Source: Rhea pennata
Taxonomy: Eukaryota; Chordata; Aves; Rheiformes; Rheidae
Direction: 5' to 3'
Length of the DNA stretch: 64,000 nucleotides
Assembly (NCBI RefSeq): GCF_028389875.1
Contig: NC_084663.1
Location: 121,667,801 to 121,731,800, forward strand
This document shows positions 34,263-44,900 of the stretch, piece by piece. The position numbers and the translations under genes are program-made. Every line of letters begins with the position of its first letter. Positions within the stretch are counted from its first letter, which is position 1. The notes below the pieces were generated by a model that did not search any database, was not told the DNA's origin, and saw only the letters and a program-made list of their open reading frames with translations.

Positions 34263-35810
34263 TCCTAATCTAACAAGGATTTATGCATGTGCTTAACATT
34301 GCTCCCACAAGCCTAGTCATGGCCACTGCCGTACAGTAGCTAATTGCATAGTGAAGGCTGCTTAGCCTTTTCTAATCAAGGTATGGGGGAGTTTTGTGAT
34401 TGGTGGCTCTTGATGCCGGTTTGGGGTTCCACCACTTTTAAGAGCAACCTGAAAACTGTTTACTGGAGAGAGATGATCTAAGGATGCTGGTGAAATCCTG
34501 GAGCAGCGTCAAAAAATGGAGAAGGGAATGCAACTCTTACTCAAGACAGCAGTAATGACTGTCATGATATTGTAATGCACGTGCGGCTCATTGAAAGAAC
34601 AGCTGCAAAAGACCACAGGCAGTCATTAGCAGTCACTGGTATAAACTGGGATGGCACAGCAATTTTTTTAATCTCCTCTGTCTTTGTAATATTTGATCTC
34701 TAAGAGATACTCCTCCTCCCAATATATGTTTAACCAAGGGGAATGTAAGGCATTCTCTCATAATTGTAGTTTCCTGTACTTTTTCCATAATATTTGACAC
34801 TGTGACTCATACATAAATGAATGGATTTGAGAATCTGGGCAATCAGTCAATTAAAATGTCATATATTTTTCACAGTGACATTTTAAAATGATGCTTAGAT
34901 GCAAATGAAGTTTCTGAGACAGCCAGACAGAAGTCTGAAGTGAGTTTTAATCTTTTCTTTCCCTAATCCAGTGACTAAGAGTGACTATTATATCTCAGTG
35001 CTATTTTTTGCATTAAGGTAGATGCCTACAAAGAACTTTTTATGACTTGTTGCATGCATCTTTTCAGCATCATGATGGTCCCAAATACATCCCAGCCTTA
35101 CACTGTTACTTCCACCCTTGTGATCGAAGGTGAACAGGAAACAGTTTATAACTGTTCCACCCTGTTTGGCTTGGAGAACTGATCATGATCTCTGGGATTT
35201 TAGTTCTATTTTTTTTTTAATTATGTCATCCCACAGCCTCATACCCAGTTCACTTTTTAGTGTAGCTCTCATAATCAGATCAAAACAAGCTATAGTATAA
35301 CTGCATGGCTGAGGAAGGAAACAGCTTTAAAAAACTGTGAATACTCCCACAGCAGCCAATTTGCAATGAAAATTTAGTGTGTGTTAAATACATAGGTTAT
35401 GTAACACCAAAGAAATATCCGTACATGGAAATTATTAATCTCAGTGCTGCCTCTGAGCAGTAAAATAACAGCATCTGTTCCACAGAGGGCCAGTGCCGAG
35501 CATGAGCCCATCAGGAGAAGCGGTGTCCCGAAGTATCAGACTTTCCGATTTAAGCAATGGGCTTTTGCTGCAAGCGGCCCTCTGCTCTGGGAACATCGGA
35601 GGATAGAACTGATCCCGCCGTTGTGCCTGGTTTGTGGTCCTGGAAGGACACACATTTCTTATTATCTGCCTGTCATGCGGGCTTCTGGGAGACAGAAGAT
35701 GCTGCCGGTCAAACCACCTGCCCTGCCCAGGCAAAACCTCCCCCTCTTCTCCCCTTTCCAAACCATCCCCTTGGTGGGGCCAGCTGCAAGGCAGCATGAG
35801 CCGGGGGCAC
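34263..35810. other. Intergenic, nothing recognised
   Basis: About 1.5 kb of mostly AT-rich sequence, with a GC-richer end from about 35440. I see no exon, RNA gene or known repeat. Open frames at 35441-35932 on both strands have no recognisable similarity. Confidence 0.6.
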
Positions 35811-36000
35811 ATCACAGAATGGTTGAGGTTGGAAGGGACCTCTGGAGATCATCTAGTCGAATCCCCCTGCTCAGACAGGGTCACCTAGAGCAGGTTAGAC
35901 AGGGTTGCAGCAACAAGGATCCCCCTTGCTGAAGCCTGGGCTTGAACCAGGCACCTTTAGATCTTCAGTCTAATGCCCTCCCCACTGAGCTACTACATCC
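35811..36000 (-). mobile_element. tRNA-Phe-headed, CR1-tailed SINE-like element
   Basis: Read on the - strand, the element starts with a tRNA-Phe(GAA)-like head (35999-35927), passes through a short unique linker, and ends in about 95 bp matching the 3' end of avian CR1 (CTGCTCTAGGTGACCC, then GATCTCCAGAGGTCCCTTCC, then AACCTCAACC and the terminal ATTCTGTGAT). A tRNA-derived Pol III head fused to the tail of the partner LINE is the classic SINE layout. In birds I recall tRNA-Ile-derived TguSINE1 with a CR1 tail; a tRNA-Phe head is not one I recognise. No target-site duplication is obvious. It could also be a chance tRNA pseudogene/CR1 chimera. Confidence 0.7.
35927..35999 (-). tRNA. tRNA-Phe(GAA)-like sequence, probable pseudogene / SINE head
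   Basis: The 73 nt fold as a cloverleaf. D stem GCTC/GGGC, anticodon stem TTAGA/TCTAA with loop CTGAAGA (anticodon GAA) and T stem CCTGG/CCAGG with loop TTCAAGC are intact. The acceptor stem GATGTAG/CTTCAGC has two mismatches in seven pairs. The box A-like TAGCTCAGTGG and box B GGTTCAAGCCC are good. The stretch GTTAGACTGAAGATCTAAAG recalled from vertebrate tRNA-Phe is almost fully kept (A for the first G here). The fused CR1 tail and damaged acceptor stem argue against a working tRNA gene. Confidence 0.65.
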
Positions 36001-36328
36001 CAGCTCCAAGCTGTGCCCTGAGGAGCCTAAACAGCTGCAGCTCTCCTTAGCCATGCCTCAGCATGCACAGCCCCGTGCTCCTGCAGCTGGGGCTGGTTGC
36101 AGCTGGCAACATGAAGCAACCGCTCTCAAAAAATGCATTTAAAACAACCTGGGTGCTGCTTTACCAGGCACTTTGGAAGCGGGGCAGATGATCTGTTCTC
36201 CCTCTCAGTCCCCCAGGAGAGCGCCAGGCCAAGGCTGAGTTGGTACTCCGGAAAAGCAGCTCGCTGGGCTCCTGCACCGTGCATGGGTGCTATCATAATG
36301 CAAGAAGCAACCAACAGTCTTAATAATA

Positions 36329-36436
36329 AACCCAGTTCTGCCACTGGCTTGAAATACCACCTTGAGCAAACCATGAAGTCAGGGCTTCCCTCTCCTTTAA
36401 AAGGGAGAGCGCTACCTTTGCAAAGCACTTTGTGGT
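36329..36436 (-). mobile_element. MIR-like SINE fragment
   Basis: On the + strand, AGTTCTGCCACTGGCTTG, then CCTTGAGCAAACCATGAAGT, then GCAAAGCACTTTGTGGTG follow the reverse complement of MIR-type landmarks (CTCTGCCACTGACTTGCTGT, CCTTGGGCAAGTCACTTAAC, then an AAAGCRCTTTG stretch). The element is therefore oriented on the - strand. It is eroded and the family is not certain. Confidence 0.5.
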
Positions 36437-36929
36437 GTAAGAAACCAAGAGTTATTATTTTCAGAAAATATGACTTCATAGACCCTTTTGGCCAAAAAAC
36501 TTATTAGATGTTCTCATAAAGTAAGAAGCCGCATGCAAGAAGCCAAACATCTCTCTCTCCACCATCAGGCCGTGGTAGGTCTGAGACTTTGCTTTTATGC
36601 CACACGTCTCACTATTTTACACACACAACAAAGCTTTCTGACAGTCTTGGCACGTAGTCAAGAATTACAAGTGTCTCAGGCGCATGCAGATACACAAAAC
36701 TGCTATCTGTAGCCGCTCTCGTAATACCGCCCTTGGCTCTGTTGCAAGACAAACTTAGAACCAGGAGGGTTTGGAAAGTGTAAATGAGCCTTGTGGCAGC
36801 CAACGCTTGCTATAACACCTCCGAGGAAAAATCTCTGTTTTCCAAATTGTGTGGAAACATGCTTACTGCCTGGCTGATAGACACCACAGGTCCTCTGCCC
36901 TAAAGGAAACTCTGAGATGACAGCAACTT
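36437..36929. other. Intergenic, nothing recognised
   Basis: About 490 bp of ordinary sequence leading into the CpG island. I see no motif, exon or repeat. Confidence 0.6.
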
Positions 36930-37780
36930 GGAACGGCTCTGTTGCCGTCTAGAGCGAAAGAGCTCGCTCGCAGCCTGCTGCCTGCATCCTGGACTTCGGT
37001 TAGCTGGGACGTATTCCAGCCTGAGAAGTGCAACAAGAAAATCGACATAAAAATGAATAAATCCTCCTCCCGACTCCCGTGCGCCCGAGCCCGTGCCTGC
37101 CGGCGTTCCCGGTTAGCAGCTCCCTCGGTTAACCCGCGCAAGGCGGCTGCTCTCTGGCTCCTCTCCCAGCGCCGGTGCCCCCGGGGAGCTGCGAGGCTCT
37201 GCAGCCCCGGCACGGCGCCCGGGGCCAGCGGGCCAAGCTGTAAGCCATCGGGCACGCACGCGTCTCCGGGCAAACGCAGACCGAGCTCCCAGCCGCCCGC
37301 TCGGCCCCTGTCCCGGCCCCCGTCGGCGGGCAAACTGGGCCGGGACGAGCCGGAGAGGCGCGGGAATGGCCCCGGCTGGCGGCGGTCGCTTTCTGAAGGG
37401 AAGTTTCTTTTTTGTGGAGGCTTTTTAATTTTGTTTTTTTTTTCCAGAGCTTTGCCAGCTGGCTCTGAAGCGCTCGGTCCGCTTTCCAAGTCAACGTGCT
37501 GGAAATACATGGCGGCGGTAACGTTTGCCCACCACCGTGGTCAGCGCTCGAGGACGGGCCAGGCTTTCTGTTGCAAACAGCTCGCTTGCCACCTCCTTAT
37601 ATCTGCAGCTAGGGAAAACAGTGCCGAAGGCTGAGCTGCCCCGTCTCGTCAGCCGCGGCCGCCGGAGCTGATCCCCCCCCACACACACTCCCCGCTCCAC
37701 CTGGACGGACCCGTTCCCGTGCTGTCCCCCCTTGTGGGTCGCCCCCGCATGCAGTGGCCCCGCGGAAACGCTGGCAAACG
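36930..37780. promoter_or_regulatory. Orphan CpG island, left block
   Basis: About 850 bp with very high CpG and G+C, far above the flanks, lying 5.2 kb past the PDE9A stop and over 14 kb from the WDR4 stop. Two overlapping long open frames on opposite strands (36942-37634 and 36863-37510) are what CpG-rich DNA gives by chance and match nothing recalled. A vertebrate CpG island of this size normally marks a promoter, so an unannotated transcript, perhaps a lncRNA, is inferred. Confidence 0.55.
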
Positions 37781-37826
37781 ATGTGCCCGGGGATGACGGG
37801 GGAAGGGAGAAGCATAGAGGTTTTTT

Positions 37827-37832
37827 TATAAA
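37827..37832 (+). promoter_or_regulatory. Candidate TATA box between CpG-island blocks
   Basis: TATAAA in a GTTTTTTTATAAACT context, followed about 12 bp later by G-rich sequence. The position between two CpG-rich blocks suits a promoter, but the motif alone is weak evidence. Confidence 0.25.
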
Positions 37833-38149
37833 CTCAGGGAGCGGTGGGGAGCAACAGGGAGAAAGGCTCTTGCGGTCTTCTCGCAGCTTCAGAAAATAAG
37901 GTTATAGGAACAACTGACTTTCCAGTCTGATGGGCAACTCCCCCCCCACCCACCACCATCAAATTTCAGCACTAATTGGCAAGTTGGAAATTTCATCTTC
38001 CTTATAAAAAAAAACTCAGCTAAACAAAATCCCTTTTGAGAGCAATGCTTATGTATCACTTCCCTCCAGAGCTAATATTTTCCTTTTTGCAAAATTGTAT
38101 TAAGTTTAGGTAAAGTTGTCCTTGAAATCCACAAAACCAAAACGTCCCT

Positions 38150-38900
38150 ATCGGAAAATGTCAGGGGGCGGAGGGAGGCGAGGTTATCTTTTAAGCTTCC
38201 TGTTCTTGCTTTAAACCAACATCCCCGTTCGCGTTGCGTTCGCGGCCGACTGCAGGCGCTGACGCAGAGCATGTTTTCAGCAAACTGATGGGTTACACCC
38301 GGCCGGAGCAGCAGGGGAGTGAGGCGAGGGCGGCCGCCGGCACCCGGGCTCTGCAGGAGCCGAGTCCTGCTTTAGCAGGGCATCCCGGAGCGCCCAGGGT
38401 CTCGGTTCACTGCTGCCGGGAAGTAACCTCGATTAACCATCTGCAGCCGGCCCCGGCGGCGGACAGGGACCTGCCCGTGCCGTCCCCGGCAAACCCAAAA
38501 CTTCCTCCGCCGCCCTGCTCTGCGCGAGCGGGTAAGGTTCACCGTCACGCCGCCGCCTGAGTTAACGCGTGTAAACGGCGTGCAGCACCAAACAGGCCGG
38601 AGAAGCTGCGGTGGCTGAACGTTTTATGTCCGAGCGGAGGCTGGTGCAGCCCGGACCGTCGGGAATAACCTGGGACCGCAGCTGGGGTGCCCAAACCAGC
38701 CTAAAGCGGGGAGCGAGGAGCTTCACGTCCCACCCCTGCCTCCGACGTAGCCCCGCTCGGCTGCTCCCAGGGCCCCCGGCTCGCGCGCCGAGCACCGGGA
38801 CTCGCGCGGTGCTTTCTGCTGGGCCATCGCCCTTACGCACCAGCTCGTGTTCAGCTGTGGGGAGACCTTCGCTCATCTTTGGGAAGAGCTGAGGAACTGC
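38150..38900. promoter_or_regulatory. Orphan CpG island, right block
   Basis: About 750 bp rich in CpG, with GCGCGAGCGGGTAAGG at 38521-38536 that could serve as a first-exon splice donor on the + strand. No protein-coding exon is recognised downstream. Together with the left block it spans about 2 kb. Confidence 0.5.
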
Positions 38901-41900
38901 GTGCCTAAAGGTTATAGGACAACAAGTCCAAAACACTGTGTACTTGGGGAAGTTCACCAGGGTGATGTGCATGTCATAAATGACAATTTTATTTCTTCCA
39001 GGCTGCTTTTTTTTTCCCTCCCCTCCAAGACTTTGATCCTCCTAGCCATGCTGGCTGCTGTGCATGCTGCCAGGGACAGACGTCCAGATGCAGTGACTAG
39101 TCCCAGCTCCCCTGAGTGCGAAGGAGATACGCTGCTTATTTTAAGGAAGGCGAGCCGAGGCTGAGCTGTCCCAAATGGATGGAGGCAGGCTGTGCCACGC
39201 CAGAGACCTCTGACGGGTTTTGTTTCCATGTGGAAGGCAAACTGCTTTGAGCAGGGAGAACTTGCTTTGTAGCATTGCCATGGACTGAGGATCCATCTGA
39301 TGAATCTGTTCTTTTTTTTCTACTGCTCCATTTCATCCTCTCAGTCATGTCATTTCTTCACTCTTTATGCTGACTTTTTCATTGACCTGTGCTTTATGTA
39401 GCCATTTACACCTGTGCAGAAAGCACAAGCTGCTGCCAGATCCATAATACCTTTTTCAGATTTCATTGCAATTTAGATCTGTGCTTGGTGATAAGTACCG
39501 CCAGGACAGAGAAGGTTATGACAGGTCGCTCAGTTTTGTCCGACGGCAAGTATATTTAAAAGCTTGCAAAGATGCAAAAAATTTCCTATGCTTGCATTTT
39601 ATTTAATTATTTAGACCAATGGAGAGATTTTGAACAGTCTAATAATGGTGCTCACAGTCTTGATGTGTAGCATTACAGGCATTTGTAGAGCTTCATTTAG
39701 GCGTTTTACAAAATCAAGGTTGGCACATGCCCTTTGCATGAAAATACATAAAAATTACATAAAAAATAAGTAGCTATAGGTAGCTTAACATAAACAAATC
39801 TTTTATTCCTTTTGCACTGACTAGTATGTTCGGGTTCTTTTTTTCAAGCACCAGCTACACAGGATAACTGATGAGGCTTACTTTTTTCAAAACTGAGATT
39901 AAATCCATTACTTCCAGTCCAATAGGCTCATAACACCTCTACCTCTATCTCTAGGACAAAGTTCTTTTCTCATCCCAGCTGTTAAAATTTAACTAGGGAG
40001 ACAATAATTATCTTTAAAGCCATATTGCACATGAAGAGGGATTCTGTGGCGTGACTTGCAAGAGGAACTCAAAGTTTGCAGAGTTGGAACGGTATTTGCA
40101 GACTGTAAAAGAGAAGAACAGCCCGGGAACGCGCTCTCAGAAAGTGGGTGAATTCTGCACTCTGCTATGTGGGAGGACTCGTACTCCATCCCATGAGGTC
40201 AAAAATCAAAGCTGTTTTTTTGCACGGGGTTTGCTTGACTTATTTGTTCGAGCCCTGCTGCGTTGAGGGGCCAGTAAATAAAGTTTCACCACCGTAAATG
40301 ACATCCAAATGAGCCCTCTGAATGCAACGACAGGGAGGGCAATGCACGCTCATGCGGCGCAGTCTTCCTGAAGCTGCAGGCAGGCGCCTCCAATGAGTCC
40401 CCTGGAAAACCAGCTTCCCTGTAAGCAAGCCAGATAACCAACAGTGGATAAAAGCTCCTGGATTAGCCACGGGTATGTGTAAGCAGCCTGTGCAAAGCCA
40501 CCCTTGCTCTCCTTTCCCAGCTGTTGCTGCACTTTTATTGCTGGGTATCTGACAACATCTCCGGGGAGGCTCTGTGCTGGGGGCTCCTCCATCCTTCCTA
40601 GCTGGGAGTAGGTGGTATCACGGTAGGCCTTAGGGAGTGACCAGCATTCAAGGTCTTTTGCCGTTGCCCTCAGCACACCGTAGGAGTATTTCAGCCTGCA
40701 AGGAGATGAGCTCAGGCTCCAATCTGTGCTCCCAGTGAAGCCGGCCCGTGCAGGCTAACAACACCCCCATAGCACAGCTCACCCTTTTTTGAGTGGTAGA
40801 CGTGGTGCTGGCCAAAGTGAGACTGCAGTAGGGCTGGCGACGCAGTCATGAGTTTGCCACCAGCATCGACACATGGGGAAGCTGGCAGCCTCTGGGGCAG
40901 GGAGCAGCCTGGGGTGCAGCAAACCCAGCTCCTCCAAAATCCCCAGGTCCCCCTCCCAGCCTCACACCAGTCTGTCTGGAGCAAGGAGGAGCCCCAGTGT
41001 CTGGGGGTCCATGACATGGACTTCCTACTACAGCGGGGGCAAGAGTCAGTGCTGCAAAACCAGATCGAGACAGGACGCTGGCACCTCTTATCTGAGCTTT
41101 GCATTATAAGGAAAACTGGGAACTGCACTGGCCCCAATCAAGGAGCAGTGGTGGACGCTAGCACTAAGGAACCAGTCCAGAAAATAAGATGCGCTGGTCA
41201 CCTGAACACAGCAGTTAAATGCCTTTACACTTTGGGGCTGATTTTGAACTTGCAATACAGTACTTAGCAAAGTAGGTCTGGTGGTTAGATTTGCATACAA
41301 ATTTGCATATCACTCTCATTAGACACAGACTGCAATTAAGCATTCAGGGCATGCAAGAACAGCAGCTATGCAGCCTTACAGGAGGAGTACCATTGTGTGC
41401 AAGGGGACGGCAGTAATGTTTCCATCAAACATGATTATACCTCTTTCAGCCCAAATATGGATTCATTAGCTTGCATCAGCTCCATCCGTTCCCCAAATTG
41501 TCCGAACCTGAAACCTTTAATCTTCTCTAGTTTTTTGTTTTTTTCAGAATTATAGTATTATCTACTCTAATCCAGTAAGAATTCAGTTTTAGCCCAGCTA
41601 AATGTAGTCTATGCACTATAAGAACAAGGGAGTATATAGGAGCCTGACATTTCTCTTCACATGTGTGGTTACTGTTCAAAATGTCCTTGAAGAACATTGA
41701 GGATGGCTGTCTTTTCATGGGTGAAGGGGACTAACAATTTGAAAGGACCGTTCATCCTGGGAAGCACGCTGCATCAAGCAGGCCATTTTATGCTCCTTTT
41801 GCAAAGCACATTGAAATCCCTTGGATGACACCAATTTTTTCCCTCCCAACTGCACAGCTATCGAATTAAACAACTGCCAAGGGAGAGTCAGATAAGAAAA

Positions 41901-44900
41901 CTAGGCAAAACTTTTACATTTTCTGATCCTTGAGGAATTAGTTGGGGTGGCAAGGAGGACTAACAGGCACTCTTCTAAAGTGACCAGGCGACAGCGCTGA
42001 CAATAAACAGCTTTGGTAACTGTTGTGCCTGTAAAAGCCATTGACCACCTCACCCATTTCTGCCAGGAGTGCTTTTCCACATGTAGTGCACATCGCTGGG
42101 CCACAGGTGTGAGCAGCCTCCCCGGCGCAGCTCCCCTGCAGGACAAGCAAGCTGCACCTCCACTAAATCCACATCGGCTAGCGGCGGAGCCAGCGCTTAC
42201 CCTCTCACAACGGAGAGCGCCACGGATATTTTTTCCAGTATTTTCTTCCTACAGATCAAGCTCGGATTAAGCCGTTGGCCATTTTACAGTGATCGCTGAT
42301 CCTAGAGGAGGTCTCAGATGGAGATGGTTTTGGCTCTGTGGCAACGCTGATGCAGCCTTACACCCTAACCTCAAATGTTAGTCTACATCCCTCATAAATC
42401 TAAAAACCGCCTCTTTGGCCAAGCTCTCATACGGCCGCTTCTGCAGCGGTTAACCACGCAAATATGCAGAACAGTAATATTTCACTGGGAGCCTCTTGGT
42501 TGAAAATTCATCTAGCTTGCTCCAGGGACAACCGTCCTTCAGCAGGAAAAGAGCAGCTGTAGGGCTAAAACTGCCAACGGGCATCTCCCCTCCCCAGGGG
42601 AAGTTAGAGTAGGTGGCACTAGCTGTCACCAGGAGATCTCTTTTCACTACTAACTGTGTGTGTGTTACCTCCTGCTGGAAGAGCACTTCAGACGGTGGCA
42701 GCCCCAAAGGGTCTGCAGGAGGCCCAGCAGAATAGGTAAACGGGGTGGGTGATTTTGCCGAGCAGCCTGTAAGCACCAAGAGAATCACCGCTTCGCCTCA
42801 GGGAGCTGCTGGCAGAATCAGAAATGGGACACGAATGAGTTCAAACGGCTAATTCAGCCGTGTTTTCCTGCTGAACTGCATAGACCCTCTGCAAGTGGAG
42901 CAGCCAAGCTCAGGACACCGCACTGGGCGCATGCAAACGCACAGAGCCCCAAGAGCCCACAGCGAGACAGAGCAAAACAGGCCAGGGCAAACACCACGCT
43001 GCCTTCGCCCTTCCCAGGAAAGGCTTTTCCTGTAAACGTGGGTGTATTTGACTAACCACGAGCATGTGAGCTGGAAATCAGTGACTACGACTGCCTGGGC
43101 AGCCAGGCAGAAATGTCACCGCAGGGTCACACTCCTGCACTTTGCCACCTTCTGAGTAAGGCAGGGCTCATTAAAATGCCGCCCGCTGCATCCGTCGGGG
43201 CAGCTTTGACCTCCAAGAGGAGCTGGCTTTTTCTTGTGCCAGAACTAAAAAGAGGAGGTCGCTGCTCGCTGGGACTAAACTGCCTCTTGAAGGCCGGGGT
43301 TTGAGGCCCTCCAGGACCTCGTTCAGCCAGAGCAAAGGCTCTGCTTAGGGTAGGTCTGCTGGTGGCTTGCAGGCAGATATGAGCTTGCTGTATCCATCCT
43401 GGGAGCCAGCCAGATATTAAGCTGGGTGTGAGCAGCAGCTGTGCAGCTTTAGATAGTGTGGTGCTGTGAGCCAGGTGGGCAGCAAGGCCAGCAACCTCCG
43501 AGCTCAGGGGAGATCCTGCACGTGCTTCTCCAAGGCCCACGTGCAAACTCTTGGCCGTCACTCACTCTGCCTCCAAGCACGCTCTGCAGCGCGAGCTCCC
43601 ACCCTAATAGCTGGCTCCCCACTGTGCTGGGAAGCCTGCCTTAACAGCACAACAGCGCTGCGGTGCAGAGCTGAATTATTCCCATGGAGAGCCGGTCCCC
43701 CGCAGCGTGCTTTCACAGCTCGAAGGTGGGTGGCGAGAGATCAGCATCCAGCCTTAGCAATGCCTTCTCCCTGCCTGCAGCCCCAGCCTGCTGCTCCAGG
43801 GCAGAAGGCAGCAAAAACAAGCTAGAAGGCCAATGGTGACAACTCCTGCTCTCTGCACGCCCCAAAACAGCTCCTTTGGTTTGTCCACGTGTCTTGGCAT
43901 GTGAGCCTTGGCCGGCTGGTTCCCGCAGGCATGCTGTTGCAAAGAGGAGCTGGGCAGCGAGCACAGCGGGGCAGCCCAGCACCACTTCCCCCTGTGCCAG
44001 CCTAAGCGCAGCAGCAGGAAGGACTGATTGTCTGCGAAGAGTGAAATACCTCCTCAGCCCTGACCTCTCCAGCTCCAGCATAAGGTAGTAGCCCAGTTTG
44101 CAGCGCTGTGGATTGCTTCCAAAGGAGCACCATTTTCTCTCCCTTTATTCATCTTTTGCACCTTTCTCATTGCACCACATCTGAATGGAGATGCTCTACA
44201 AAACTGCTTGCCAAGGGGCTGCATCCAACTTGTGAGCTCTTTGCATTAAGCCATTAATCTTCTACTCAGAGAACTGCCTCTATAGCTGCTCAGGTCATAT
44301 GGGCAGGAGGATTTTTTAATTTTTATTTCTTTTTACTGTAGATCTTACTTAGGTTGGGTAAGGGGGGGGACAAGAGAGAGAGCTGAGATTACTTTATGGT
44401 ACATTCACAAGGAAATAGACAAGAGCCTGATTTGATATGACTATTTTTGACCAGCAATGTTAGTTCTTACATGGTTGGCTTTACACTGAGCAGGTATCTG
44501 GGGTCCTTTTGTCCCAGTTTGGGGTGAGTTTTCTGAACCAAGGCGGTGGCAAGAATGAGAAAAGCCTGAGAAATTGGTCTTATGACATAGGATCTTCTGT
44601 CATTATGTCTTTGTATTAAAATAAGCATATAGGAACTACTATTCCTATCTAAAGAAATTCTTTAAGAGATTCAGGGAAAATGCAGAACCACTTTTTATTG
44701 TTCTTGCAGAAAGACGTTGTTTAATACAATGGCGAAACAGTTCTGCTTAATCCACAAAATAGAATCGCTTTGCAAATTAGTCCAAATATTAAGACACTGA
44801 TTATTACAACTATTATTTCCTTGAAGATAAGAAGCTTTCCCTTTCTAATGGTCCTGTTTTATTTGCTGAATACTGTTGGCCTTAGATATGATGACGAGTT

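Noticed and set aside
35927..35999. Functional tRNA-Phe gene
   Set aside because: The acceptor stem has two mismatches and the sequence runs into a CR1 tail, so a SINE head or pseudogene is more likely.
36863..37510. 215-codon open frame on - in the CpG island
   Set aside because: Same composition problem; both strands cannot plausibly be coding, and neither has splice or similarity support.
36942..37634. 230-codon open frame on + in the CpG island
   Set aside because: It overlaps a 215-codon frame on the other strand, has Arg/Pro/Ala-rich composition expected from CpG-rich DNA, and matches no recalled protein.
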